A stretch of DNA of 64,000 nt from Cycas panzhihuaensis (lineage: Eukaryota > Cycadophyta), in the NCBI GenBank assembly GCA_023213395.1, contig CM041465.1, positions 19,220,001-19,284,000 of the forward strand, read 5' to 3'. Below the pieces are notes generated by a model, which was not told the origin of the DNA, did not search any database, and saw only the letters and a list, made by a program, of their open reading frames with translations. Position numbers and translations under genes: made by a program. The first letter of the stretch is position 1. The number at the start of each line of letters is the position of its first letter. Below are positions 10,885-21,886 of this stretch, piece after piece.

Positions 10885-12060
10885 AGGAGTTGCTTGATCA
10901 AGGGGTCATAAGACCTTCATGTTCACCTTATAGGTCACCAATTGTCTTAGTGCCTAAGAAGGATGGAGGATGGAGAATGTGTATAGACTTTCGTGCTTTG
11001 AATAAAATTACAATTAAAAATCACTACCCTTTGCCTTGCATAGATGATTTTCTTGATCAAATTCAGCATGCTTGTTATTTTACTAAGTTGGATTTGAAAA
11101 GTGGTTATCACCAAGTTAGGGTCAAAGAGGACACATGGAAGACGACCTTAAAAACAAAGAAAGGACTCTTTGAATGGATGGTTATGCCTTTTGGATTGTG
11201 TAATGCTCCTACAATATTCATAAGGCTAATGAATGAAATGTTAAGGCCTTACTTAGATAATTTTGTTATTATCTATCTTGATGACATTTTGATTTTCAGC
11301 AACACATGGGAGGAACATTTGTAGCACATAGAAGATGTTTTAAAGACTATAACTAAGCATCATTTAAAGCTTAATGTGAAGAAGTGTGAATTTGGCAAGG
11401 AGAACTTGGTCTTCTTAGGCTTTGTGGTTGGAGGAGGAAAGTTGAGCATCGATCCACTCAAGACTCAAGCCATCCTCAAATGGCCTAAGCCAATAAACAC
11501 CACAGAGATAAGAAGTTTTTTAGGAGCTTGTCAATACTTGAGAAAGTTTATTCTTCATTTCTCACAGGTTGAAGCACCTCTACATGGATTGAAAAAAGGT
11601 AGTAAAAAGTTTACTTGGGGTTCCAATGAGGAAGAAGTTTTTCTTCTTTTAAAGAAGAAAATTTGTGAATCACCAATTTTGGTAATGTCAAATTTATAAA
11701 GGCCTTTTGAAGTAGAAGTTGATGCAAGTCGAAATGCGATGGGAGTTGTCCTTATTCAAGATGGGAAACCTATTGCTTACCATTCAGAAGTCTTCACCCC
11801 TCAAGTGAAACACTACCCAACATATGATCAAAAAATATTCACACTACATTAAGCATGCAAGCATTGGAGGTCCTACTTACTTAGAAAAGAGGTTATAGTT
11901 CATACCAATCATAAGCCTCTTCAATTTTTACAAACCCAAAGGAAATTACAACAAGTAAGACACATGAAGTGGATGAGTTATTTACAATAATTCAATATTG
12001 TAATTAAGTACAAAAAGGGATCTACTAATAAAATTGTTGATATGTTATCTAAACCACCTT
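10860..12060 (+). pseudogene. Gypsy-B reverse transcriptase and RNase H
   Basis: Open run 10890-11324 has SPIVLVPKKDGGWRMCIDFR, KLDLKSGYHQ, MPFGLCNAP and the active site IYLDDILIFS. A TAG follows (about 11322, probably from CAG) before HIEDVLKT. Run 11376-11699 is the RT thumb and connection (FLGFVVGGGKLSIDP, RSFLGACQYLRKF). RNase H follows to about 12050 (VEVDASRNAMGVVL, PTYDQKIFTLH), with TAA and TAG stops. Overall the domain order and the SRNA-like Asp are normal for Ty3/gypsy. Decay is mainly by point stops. Confidence 0.93.
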
Positions 12061-13573
12061 GTTCTACTTCATTTTCCTCTTTTTTTTATAGTTCTCTTAT
12101 GAGTTTGCAGGTGGAGCTAATGCATCATGAAGAGTATAAAGACTTGTACCATGAAGATGAAGGCTTGAAGGAAGAATTAGAGAACCTAGCGAAAGGGAGA
12201 CCTTCCCAACTTACTTGGAAGGATGGTCTACTTTTCAAAGGGGAGCAGCTCTATGTTCCATTAAAAGGAGACAAGATAAAGTGTCTTAGAGAAGTCCATA
12301 CTTCTAAAGTAGCTGGTCACTTTGGTATAGAGAAGACTTTAGCAAACTTGAGAAGATATGTTGTATGGCCAAAAATGCAAAATGATGTAAAAAAATATGT
12401 AAAAGGATGTGTAATGTGTAATAATTTTAAGCCTTGTTCTAGAAAATTAGGATTGTATACACCACTTCCTATTCCCAATAGGCCTTGGGAAAATATCTCC
12501 ATTGATTTCTTAGGGGGACTTCCCATGACTAGGAAGGGACATGACTATCTCTTTATTGTTGTAGATAGGTTCAGTAAAATGATATGTCTAATATCTTGTA
12601 AGAAGATAATCACAAGAACATGAGCAGCTGAGTTGTTCTTTGAGCATGTATGGAAGAATTTTGGCTTGCCTTCTTCCATCATTTCAGATCAGGACACTCA
12701 ATTCCTTTCATCATTTTGGAAGATACTATGGGAGATGATGGATACCAAATTGAAGAAGAGTACAAGTTTCCATCCTTAAACAGATGGACAAACTGAAGTA
12801 GTGAATAGAACTTTCGTACATTTATTGAGGGGATACAATTCCAAGCATCCAAAGACTTGGGATGAATCATTGGCTTTTCTATAATTTGCATTTAATAGGG
12901 CAATGCATGCATCACACTCTAAAGCACCTTTTAAAGTTTATTTGGGATACTTACCTCAAAGTCCATTTAACTTAGAGTTTTCCATGCAAGATAAAGAAGG
13001 ATCCGTCAAGAGAAGGAGGAGCATGACAAGGCTTTAAGATACTTGGAGAAGATCTAGAGAGTCCACAAAGAAGTACATGATCAACTTCTAAGGACTCAAC
13101 AAAAGTATAAGGAAAGACATGACAAGCATAGGCAAGAGTGTACTTTTCAAGAAGGAGATTTGGTATGGTTATACTTGAGCAAGGAGATATTAAAAGGAGA
13201 AGGCAAGACACTCAAACCTATGAGGTATGGACTATTCAAAATTTTGAGAAAAGTAGGTGGCAATGCTTTCCAACTTGATCTTCCACCTTATATGCAAATA
13301 TATTCTGTAGTAAATGCTGAATACTTAAAACTCTTTGAGCCCTCCATGCTAGATGAGGAGAAGGACCAGTTCACTTTACCTTCAGTTGATGACTTATATT
13401 TGGAAAGTGAGGAGCCTCTCAAGGAAGATTATATCTTAGAGAGAAAATCCACTAAAACAAGACATAAGACACATGGATCTTTCAAGATTGGAGTAGAAGG
13501 ACAATTGCCTAGTAAGGCCAAGTGGTTTAGTAGGCAACAAGAAGAAAAACACTTCCCCCATCTCCAATTCTAA
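12061..13573 (+). pseudogene. Gypsy-B integrase with chromodomain-like C-terminus
   Basis: Zinc-binding part with VHTSKVAGHFGIEKT and CVMCNNFKP. Catalytic Asp in ISIDFLGGLP, second in IISDQDTQF, and Glu in TDGQTEVVNRTF, the last preceded by a stop. A C-terminal run of 137 codons (13160-13573) carries KPMRYGLFKILRK, a GPY/F-type block. It then has KEDYILERKSTKTRHKTHG and LPSKAKWFSRQQ ending in HFPHLQF, which has the spacing of a degenerate chromodomain. That places the element among chromoviruses. Frame breaks lie near 12620, 12778 and 13000-13150. Confidence 0.88.
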
Positions 13574-13599
13574 GCCAAACAAGAGTTGGCTATTTTCCA

Positions 13600-13613
13600 A
13601 GGAAGGGGAGCCA
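13600..13613 (+). other. Gypsy-B polypurine tract
   Basis: AGGAAGGGGAGCCA immediately precedes the 3' LTR start TGATCC. Confidence 0.85.
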
Positions 13614-14499
13614 TGATCCAGGAGGATCTACCATATGTTTACAGGAGGCAGAAAATGCTAGGAGGATCTACCATATGTCTACAAGATGAAGAAAATGCTA
13701 GGCATTAGAATAATTGAAAGAGATATAGCCAAATGGTATCAAACTTATATGAAATTTTGTGGAAAGTAAGAAGACACATCCCACTACATGTGTACAAAAG
13801 GTGGGGCTCAGAAAATATCATTTGATTAGAGTTCAAGCCTTGTTTTATAGAAAATTAATCCTATAGCCAGTAGAAAAATAAAAAATACATACTATCATTA
13901 AATCAATGAAAATATAGTCAAATGACATCCAAATGAGGAAGGGAACATGTCTTCCTAAACATGTACTAAATTTGAGTTGAATTAGAGTTCGTTAACCCTA
14001 GGTAAAAGCTGAAACTTTTAAGAATTAAATGAAGGCCACTTGGACAACATGTATTTTGGTTGTTAGTGGTTATACTTATATGATTACCACTTGTTAAACA
14101 TGTAATTTGGGTTTATTTCTATAAATTGAGCCTTATTGAGCTTATTGACATGGTTGGAGACTTGGTTCTTGAAGGTGAAAGGCACTTGACTTTGGAAGCA
14201 TCCATTTGGAGGGTTAGAGTCCCCCTTATGGTATAATTGTATCATCTATTCCTTGTAATTTGACCATTCTTTTCCTAGTTGTTTTCTCCATCATTAAATG
14301 GAGATTTTTATAGTTTAATAAAAGTATTACTCTTTATACTTTTGTAGCAATTGAAAGTATAAATGATTTGGTATAGAGTTTCCTTTTATGGGCTCATTCT
14401 TATTTTGATGTTATTGGTATTTCTACACTAACTCCCAGGATCTCAAGGAGAAAGGTTGATAATTGACTTCTTCACCAATTAAACTCTATTTTGGGATCA
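13614..14499 (+). repeat. Gypsy-B 3' LTR
   Basis: 886 bp, TGATCCAGGAGG to TTTTGGGATCA. It differs from the 5' LTR by scattered substitutions and several deletions, including one near 14210. The 40-bp tandem pair is also present here (13620-13699). Confidence 0.95.
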
Positions 14500-14584
14500 A
14501 TTAGCATGGGTAGTTATGGTTACCTAGTCATCATGGGTGATTCTGAGTCTGATAGAGAATGCCATGAACCCCCTCCTTGGCATG
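14500..14584 (+). pseudogene. Tat-host fragment between Gypsy-B and Tat-C (end of protease region)
   Basis: Starts with the Gypsy-B target copy ATTAG and reads GMGSYGYLVIMGDSESD. Tat-C has GVGSYGYLASFR followed by an Asp/Glu-rich stretch. It ends with GCATG, the Tat-C target duplication. Confidence 0.85.
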
Positions 14585-17166
14585 TGGACGCGCTGCTACG
14601 GGATAACCGCCTGACTGATAGGCGCGGGGGAGAGATGGTGACGAAACCAGAGGGAAGTGGAACCTACAAGGCAAGCAACTACCACGCAGAGCGCCCCGTG
14701 CGCCGGAGCGCGAGTTCGGGATCTGCAATGGAGTATGGCTACTACTGGGTGACCCTTCACCGCCTTAAGCGAAGGGCGAAGATACGTAGGACGAACCCGG
14801 GTTGACCTGGGAGTAGGCCCCTCCCACCCTTGGGTGGCCAGAAGGGAGAGAGAAAGAACCTAACAAGGATAGGCCAAGAACAATCCTATGCAATCTAATC
14901 TGTATACGAGCGATGCGGAAGCAAGGCGCTGGTTGAGGAAGAGGGAGGAAGGGTAAGGGGGAAGAAGACTCCTACAACCTTTCCTACGAATAACAAAAGT
15001 ACATGCAACAAGGCAAACAAATCGCAAACCAATACAAAAAAGCAATTTTCCCTTTTAATCATACGATGTTCTAATTACTAGGAAAAGAATAAAAAAAGGA
15101 AAAAGACCAGGGTGCGAAGGGGAACAAAGCGTGCACCGGGCCAAGGCGTGAGAGATGGCGTAGCCTTCAGAAGAGCACCCAACCACTCAGCTGCATCTGG
15201 GATGTGAAATGTAGCTGGCGAAAGGGGCTTCCTTACCTTCCTGTGAAAAGTAAATGCGATAATCAAGGAAGGAAAGAAACGCTAACTAGCAAATGAGATA
15301 GCATAAAATATGACACATGCAAGGGACGCCACTGTGGAAGGGGCAACGCAACGCTCTCCGGCCCCGAGTACCAGAGCAACAAAGGTCTCCTCCTCGCCGA
15401 GGGGAGACACCTATATGCAACACAAAGATCTAGCAATATATGTCTAACAACATAAACGAGAGTCTAAATGTACATGCATCGTTGTTAGTCCAATAAGGAA
15501 AATACCAAAGAAGAACGATCTAAATGAAAGGAAACAACAAGGTAAGCCTGAGTGGCCTCACCGCCTGAATGGTACCCAAACCTCTCCCAAGAGCCACGGG
15601 CAGCGAGGAGAAAGTCAAGACTCAAGGCCGGAAAACTACCGCAAGAAGGGGCAAGAAAGACCCAAAGACACCCACGGGAACCGGATGCTACGGGAGCAAA
15701 CCTGCAACCGGGAGCAAAGGTGGAGCAGAACCCGCGGTTGGGGCCTATGGATGGCACCCAAACTGAATAAAGGGTCCCAAATCGCCGCAACTTGTGACAA
15801 ATACCGGGTTTGGGCAACCAAGGGGAGCCTTCAACCCTTGTTTGCAAGCCAAGAGTAGCACGGGCGAGAGGGAGGCTTTGAGGGCTTTGAGCCGCTTAGG
15901 GACCGTGGCGGTGTGGTGCGAATCCACCCAGCCTCCTCCAAAGCCTATGCAACCCTCAACGCCAACGCCTTGGACAACAAACGCAGTAAGAAGTGAGGGA
16001 GAGTGGTACAATAGCCCCCAAGAGGGAAGAAACCACCTCAAGCAACAAATGAGAACAAATAAGTCAAGTGTAAATATCACCAAAACAAATACAAAGTGAA
16101 GAATACCGAAAGGGAGGCAAGGATTTGCCCCACCAAAAGATGAAGAAGGGCCGGAACAAATGCCAGATCTGAATAGAGTGCCGTGGGCCCCTGCTATGGA
16201 GGTGGAACGGGAAACACCGCAAACGGGAGCTCGTGGACGCTGGGTAGAAAACAGTGAAACCGCTTAAAGGAGCCCTCCAAGGCGTTTGAGGGCCGAGAGA
16301 ATGTCTCACCAAGCCAAAGGAGAGTCAAGGCCAGATGAAGAGTGCAGTCCATTGCAGCAAAGAACAAAGGTAAGAGAGCAGAGCAGGAGAGTGTTCCTCT
16401 TGAGAGTAAATCCAAAAGTGAGTCAAAAGATCCAAAAAAGAGAGCTTCAAAACGAGCCAAAAGATGTTTAAGTACTAAAGCAAAACCCTAAAGTACGCGA
16501 ATAGGGCACGGCTGGGAGGGAGAAAAGGCGAACCACGTGGCGCTTTAACAATGCGAATTGCCACTACGGATTTTAAAACAAACAGAGATGCAGATCTGAA
16601 CTTTAGCATCACGAATATTCCAATGCAGATCATGAAAATCGGGCATGAAGATTACTGCTGGAAGATTACGGCCAGATCACATTAAGATTACTGGCCAGAT
16701 GCCAAGATTACTGGCCAGATGCACCAGAGACACAAATGGGGCCCGCCAACCGTCCAGTGGGGCAACCAGTAAAAGGCTAAAGGACAACTAAAACACCCAC
16801 CCGGAGCAAACAAGCCAAGAAACGGCCCACGGAGCGTAAATAGGCCCAAAATGAGGTGGCAAGCTAACCAAGCGACGATGAGACATCACACGGGTGGAGG
16901 TGGCGCAAACCCGGTGGATCCAGGAGAGAGGAGGGCAGATGAGGGAAGTAATACGGTCACCAGGGTGCCACACTCGCTAAGAGTGTGCCCCTGCTATAGT
17001 CGTCATAGGCTAAACATAGGTGTGGACGACGACCAGGCCGCCCACAAAGTCATACGCATGCAAATATGTAAGCGCATAATCAAGACATAAAAGTGATGTT
17101 AATGCAGAGACATACCGCACTTACCGAGTCGGTGATTCCAGTATCCATTCCCGGAAGCCGGAAACA
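14585..17166 (-). repeat. Tat-C 3' LTR
   Basis: 2582 bp; on its own strand it starts TGTTTCCGG and ends GCGTCCA. It aligns along its length with 25260-27799. Differences are mostly short indels clustered at GC-rich spots. It contains an AAGATTACTGGCCAGATGCC minisatellite (about 16640-16725) with more units than in the 5' LTR. Confidence 0.95.
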
Positions 17167-17190
17167 TCGCCTGGCGTGAGCCTCGCCGCC
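17167..17190 (-). other. Tat-C polypurine-tract region
   Basis: The minus strand before the LTR reads GGCGGCGAGGCTCACGCCAGG. Tat-host has GAGGCTCTGCTGCCAAGAGGG at the same place. The tract is not a clean purine run in Tat-C. Confidence 0.5.
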
Positions 17191-17559
17191 GAAGCCTCGA
17201 TGCGATGGCGACGCCGGCAACACAACCGCCAAGAGTACATGTGTATATAGATATATCAATCAAGATCGATCAAGAGGCAAGGGTGCCATGAAAGTGTCGT
17301 GGCGGAACGCGTGGATACGAAAGCGGCGGTGGAGACAACATAGGGGCTGCCTATGAGCCACCTAGAAACCGACTGGGAGAAAGAGACAGTGAGGGGCTGC
17401 CCCCACCACAATGAATGCAAAGGAGCATGCAAGACCACGTGGGGAACAAATGGTGGGTACCATAGTTTTACCTCGTTAGCAACCCGATTTCGAGGTGCGG
17501 CAGATCGCAAAGCGACCAACTACCGAGGCTTGGGCGGCAGGAAGGCCAAGCAAGACTCG
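17191..17559 (-). other. Tat-C spacer between the archaeal-type RNase H and the LTR
   Basis: GC-rich sequence of about 370 bp with no recognisable domain; overlapping open frames on both strands are short and shift between each other. Confidence 0.5.
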
Positions 17560-18050
17560 GGGACTCGGCCAGGCGAGACAAAGGCCAAGGATGAGGCGAA
17601 CAAGGCTATCCGCCTCGATTGAGAGCCCGAGGGATATCCGGATATCAACAGAAGAGAAACGGCCGAGGGATCCGGGCGAAGCAAGAGTCCTCAGTGAGGG
17701 CATCGCACCTGTGAGACTGGGTGAGATGAGACACCACAACTTGAGAGTCGCAGAGCAAAACAATGGGTCCGCGATGGAAACGAAGGGCATCGGTAAGGGC
17801 TTCGATGACAGCTGTATACTTGGCTTCATTGTTGGTAGCCTCCGGGAGGAAGATCCCAGAGCGGAGGAGATCATAACCAGAAGGGTCATGAGAATCCACG
17901 CCTACGGTTGAAGTCAGGGTTACCGCGCTCCGCCTCGGTAAAGATGTATGCACATAGGTGACACAAAATCCAAGCGGATGATCGTTGATGAAGGCAACAC
18001 TTAGAAAATAGACAACAGTGGCCAAGGGTAGGAGGACCTAAGAATGAGGC
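17560..18050 (-). pseudogene. Tat-C archaeal-type RNase H (aRH), downstream of integrase
   Basis: Across two or three frames the minus strand gives YIFTEAERGNPDF (first strand of RNase H, Gly-Asn-Pro box). It is followed by EATNNEAKYTAVIEALTDAL (catalytic Glu helix), LLCDSQVVVSHLTQSH (third acidic residue), and IEADSLVRLI at the C-terminus. TNNEA and the DSQVVV block are typical of the second RNase H of Tat elements. The first acidic residue is Glu rather than Asp. The gene lies after integrase and 400 bp before the LTR. That position is unusual, because in the Tat elements I know it precedes integrase. Frameshifts near 17890 and 17640. Confidence 0.85.
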
Positions 18051-18600
18051 GCCCTGTGAGCGGGCCAGCAGATGAACATGGATGGATAGTTTGGCAGAGG
18101 AAAGCACGGGCCTGTGGGGTCATATATAGGACCATATGATTGTACCCCCTGCAAGGACACCGGCTTCCTGTGATGTATGATGACATGATTTTGATATGTA
18201 TATATGCATGGGGTGAGTGTTATGTTGTGTAGTAGGTGATTCATGTTATGAACATTTTATTGTATGATGCACACGCTTCCTTCCATGTATAACCACACAC
18301 CTAACAGGGCACACACACACGCCCGTAAGCGGGACGACATGGAGGTGTGAGGTTAGGAAGGTGCGGCATACATGTCTCGCAGGAGAGCATAACGATATGC
18401 GAAGGAAACGCCAGACAGAAAGAGGGGCAACACGCCCAAGCTGCCCTCCCGGTTGGGAGATGCCCAAGCGAGAGGACCAAGGTTCCCGAGAGGATACGGA
18501 ACGCAGGTTCCGCTGACCAACCAGAGAGACAAAGCGGGTCCATCTTAAATAGCCATTCTACACGCTACCGGAAGAATGGGGACAACCTAAGATGGTAGTT
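18051..18600 (-). other. Tat-C spacer between integrase and aRH
   Basis: No coding domain recognised. Blocks such as ACATGGAAGGAAG (minus strand, near 18280) and GGGGGTACAATCATATGG (near 18140) match Tat-host 36170 and 36460. In Tat-host a stretch of about 3.2 kb with an antisense ORF follows the second block; here it is absent. A short CA run lies near 18306. Confidence 0.7.
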
Positions 18601-19760
18601 TAGGCTCGTTTGAGGTGGCGAGGGATCACGGAGGGTCAAGCGTAAAACTTTTAAGGAACATCCCATTAACGCTTTCTCAAATTCGAGCCCCTCCAGGGTG
18701 GCTATCCTATAGGCACGATTATCCAGAGATTCGATAATGACAAAAGGACCGACCCACCGGTTGGAATTTGGTCAAACGGTCATGGAGATATTCGAGCTTG
18801 AGGACATAGTCCCCGGGAAACAAAGGGCGGGAATGCAGGTGTTTATCGTGGGCCCTTTGTGAACCAAGCTTGATGCTAGGTTAGCCTAATAAGCGCTAAG
18901 CTGCCTCATCCAAAGCTCGAGGTCCAAGCAGGCAGTTCGACGGATCGACTCATCGTCGATGAAACCTCGAAGGGAGACTCGCAAGGAAGGAATCTCCACC
19001 TCCAATGGGAGTACCGCCTCAGTCCCGTAGACCAGGGAGAACAGGGTCATTCCCGTGGCGGAACAGACGGAAGTACGATAAGCCCATAAGGCGGAGGGTA
19101 GTTGAAGGTGCCAATCCCTTTGGGATTGACCGACGGTTTTCTTGAGAATGTTGATAAGAGTCTTGTTAAAAGACTCCACCTGGCCATTTGCCTGAGGGTA
19201 GTAAGGAGAGGAAGTCTTATGGGAGATTTTAAACTTCTCGCAAAGCTCATCCACCTCCTATTACAAAAGGGGTTCCATTGTCGAATCGTGACGTCCGAAT
19301 CCCGGCGGCAAATGATGTGCTGATAGATGAATGTGGCAATCGTTTTGCCGGGGGTAGTGATCAAAGGGATGGCCTCCGCCTATTTGGTGAAATACTCCGT
19401 GGCGCTCAAGATGAACTTGTCTTTGCAACGACGAATGGGAAATAGCCCTGATGAGGTCTAATCCCCACTGAGTGAAAGGCCATGGCGAAACAATAGGGTA
19501 CAAAGTCTCGAAAGGCACATGGGAAATGTTGGCATGCTCTTGACATCGCCGACATTTCAAAGACAAAGGCGCATGCCTTTAAAAGAGATGGCCAAAAGTA
19601 GCCCATACGGAGGATCCTCTGAGCCATAGCCTGGCCCCCAGAGTGACCCCCACAAATGCCGAGGAGGCATTCGCGGGTTATCTTGGCCCGGCCGGTACGG
19701 TGACGCAATGAGAAGGATCCCACCGAAGAACCTCTTGTCCAATACCACGTCCACGAGGAG
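18601..19760 (-). pseudogene. Tat-C integrase
   Basis: The zinc-binding part reads GGHSGGQAMAQRILRMGYFW with a Cys-Gln further on. The catalytic core has FTQWGLDLI (first Asp), FDNGTPF (second Asp, on a neighbouring frame near 19275) and the Glu in NGQVESFNKTLINILKKT. ALWAYRTS, YGTEAVLPLEVEI and a C-terminal WVGPFVIIESLDNRAYRIA complete the domain. The longest open run is 18886-19254. At least four frameshifts separate the pieces. It follows RNase H after only about 300 bp, so there is no room for a second RNase H between them. Confidence 0.9.
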
Positions 19761-20484
19761 GTATTGCCGAGCGTAAGTCCTGATGCAGATTTAACTTTGT
19801 TACTAGTGTGGGCGGTATTGCTGCTGCGTGAGATACCGCACTATGTCACCGCATTCACTCATTGTCGGTGAGTGGATGGGGACGAACTCCCTGATCGCCG
19901 TGATAGACTCATCGGGGAGAGAGTCATCAACCGGAGTATCAAAGGAGTTAGGGATAGGGTGTCTGAAGTTGCTCTACCACTATCATGCCCTTCTTTGATT
20001 TCCTGTTAACGATAAGGAGATCGAATTCTTGGAGTAGGACACCAACGACCCCTACCCGTCAAGTCCGAACGAGTTAGTAAGTATCCCAAGGATCTGATTG
20101 AATGATCACCTTAGTATTGCCGAGCAAGTAATGCCTAAACTTCTTGGTCGCAGAGACCAAGGAGAGACATTCCTTCTCAGGGGAATAGTTAAATCTGGCA
20201 CCACAAGGGTACGATCGATGAAGTATATAGCTCTCTCGCCTCGAGTCATCCTCCCGAGCGAGCATAGCGCCCAAGGACTCGTCGACACGAGGTATACAAA
20301 ACGAAGGGCCCATCGAACCTGGGAGGCGCCAACGTAGGAGCCAAGCCGTGGCTTCCTCGAGTCCTTCAAGGCCTTTTAGGTCTTGTCGACTGTGCAAAAG
20401 GAGCTCCTTCTTCAACAAAGTTCGTAAGGGGTTTAGCGTTCACAGCGAAGTCAGCCAGGAAGCGCCTAAGGAAACCGAGCCTAC
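19761..20484 (-). pseudogene. Tat-C RNase H and connection
   Basis: Run 20074-20418 contains FCIPRVDESLGAMLAREDDS, YILHRSYPCGARFNYSPEKE and KKFRHYLLGNTKVIIQSDP, the Ty3/gypsy RNase H with its Asp-Glu-Asp layout. Downstream to 19761 a degraded tether has DDSLPDESITAIREFVPIH-like text. It removes the RNA strand from the RNA-DNA hybrid. It directly follows RT and leads into integrase. Confidence 0.88.
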
Positions 20485-21290
20485 CTAGAAACGACTTGAT
20501 CTGCCGTTGAGTTCTAGGAGGCAAGATGTCGAGGATCGCCCGACTTTGTCGTGGTCTATCCGAATTCCTTGTTTGGATACAAGGAACCCAAGGAGTTTAC
20601 CCGAAGTGACGGCAAACACACATTTGAGCGGATTAAGACTGACGTGATACTCGCGGCATCGTGAGAAGATGGCACGCAAGTCGGAAGGGTGATGGGCTCT
20701 CACGCCGAGAAAGACCCATCATATCGTCCATGAAGACCTGCAACGTGTGGTTGATGAGGTCGTGGAAGATGAAGTGCATGGCTCTTTGATATGTAGCACC
20801 GCATTTTTAAGGCCAAAGGGCATCGCCAGAGGCGAAGGTACCCCAGGGAGTAGTGAAGGCCGCCTTATGGCGGTCTTGGAAATCAATTTGGTTGTAATCG
20901 AGAAGTCATCCATTAAGGACATCACTGAATCCGGCAAGCGATCAATGATTTGATCTAAGAAGGGTAGCGGAAATTGTCCTTAGGACAAGCGTTGTTGATA
21001 TCGCGGAAATCGACGATATGCATTGCCCCGCTCTTTTGGCAACGGAACAATATTAGAGACCCACTTAGGGTAATCAATAGAAGTAACAAGCCCAAGATCC
21101 GAGGCTTTTCAACCTCCATCTTGACGAGCAGAGCTTGGGTGAAGAGGACGCCGCTCGCGCATGTGACGCGCCCGGGAAGGGTGGTGAGGTTATGGGTGAC
21201 AATCGAGGGTCGATTCCCTTCATGTCGAGATAATCCCACGCGAAAATGTCTCGAAATTCCCGGAATGAAGGGAATATTCCCTAATCTCAT
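20485..21290 (-). pseudogene. Tat-C reverse transcriptase
   Basis: Pieces in order: HIVDFRDINNACPKDNF near 20980, DYNQI near 20890, GATYQRAM near 20790, active site LQVFMDDMMGLS (20705-20741), RSNVCLPSL/LGFLVSKQGI near 20600. The layout is standard for Tat RT. Indels of one or two bases between almost every motif shift the frame. The domain aligns to nothing in Tat-host, where this part is missing. Confidence 0.9.
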
Positions 21291-21886
21291 CAGAGAGTAT
21301 TCCGCCCCAACCCTAATGACCTTGCGGGGCCAAGACTACGCCTTGAATTCCCCCATGCACATGGCATTGCCCTCTTCAAAGTGAAGAGGGCAAGATCAAC
21401 AGGAGGAGGAGGAATAGGAGAGGGATCGGATCGGCGAGCCGGATCCGATCGCAAGGATCTTCCGGTGGCCGAGCCGGTGGTGACGTAGGCGATTAGGTGC
21501 AAGGCCGCTAGGTGCTCAGTGAGGCTTCATCATCCTCGAAATAGTCCACTCCATGGATGACCCTATTTCGAGTAGAAGAAGCTAGAAGGGAAAGGAGCAA
21601 CGGACCGGGTGATCATCGGATCGCTCAACTCCTTCATGGAACCAAGGAAAACCAGGAAAGAGGCTCCTCGAGAGGAGGCGAAGGCAATTCCTCAAAACCA
21701 TCACTGCGGGGTAATGAAAAGAAGAACCGACGGGCGGGTCAAGGCCTGGCGATGGTGTGTGACACGCACGAGGGGCTAGTCTCACCAACGAGAGGTTCCA
21801 AACGAGGGTCTAGGCGAGGCAGTGCGCCTATTGGCGCGAAGGAAAGAAATGGGTGGAGACAACCCTCGTCTCCGTCAAGCGATTCA
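21291..21886 (-). other. Tat-C protease-to-RT spacer
   Basis: A GC-rich linker with an acidic start (SDDESLDGDEG) and a Pro/Arg-rich rest. No domain recognised; several frames. Confidence 0.6.

Larger units (their letters stand above)
8074..14499 (+). mobile_element. Gypsy-B: chromovirus-like Ty3/gypsy element
   Basis: Both LTRs, primer site, gag-pro-RT-RNase H-integrase and polypurine tract are present in order. Flanking 5-mers ATTGG (8069-8073) and ATTAG (14500-14504) are the target duplication with one mismatch. The sequence on both sides joins to a continuous Tat-host protease matching Tat-C. Length 6426 bp. Premature TAA or TAG codons lie in gag, RT, RNase H and integrase. Confidence 0.95.

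Noticed and set aside
14491-14805. 104-codon + strand ORF
   Set aside because: It starts in the Gypsy-B LTR end, crosses Tat-host text and enters the Tat-C LTR, so it is a chance frame across two insertion junctions.
15485-15847. Minus-strand ORFs of up to 120 codons in the Tat-C LTR
   Set aside because: They change between the two LTR copies through indels, contain no domain, and lie in LTR sequence.
18300-18322. CA-repeat as a telomere- or satellite-like feature
   Set aside because: Only a few CA units; ordinary short simple repeat.
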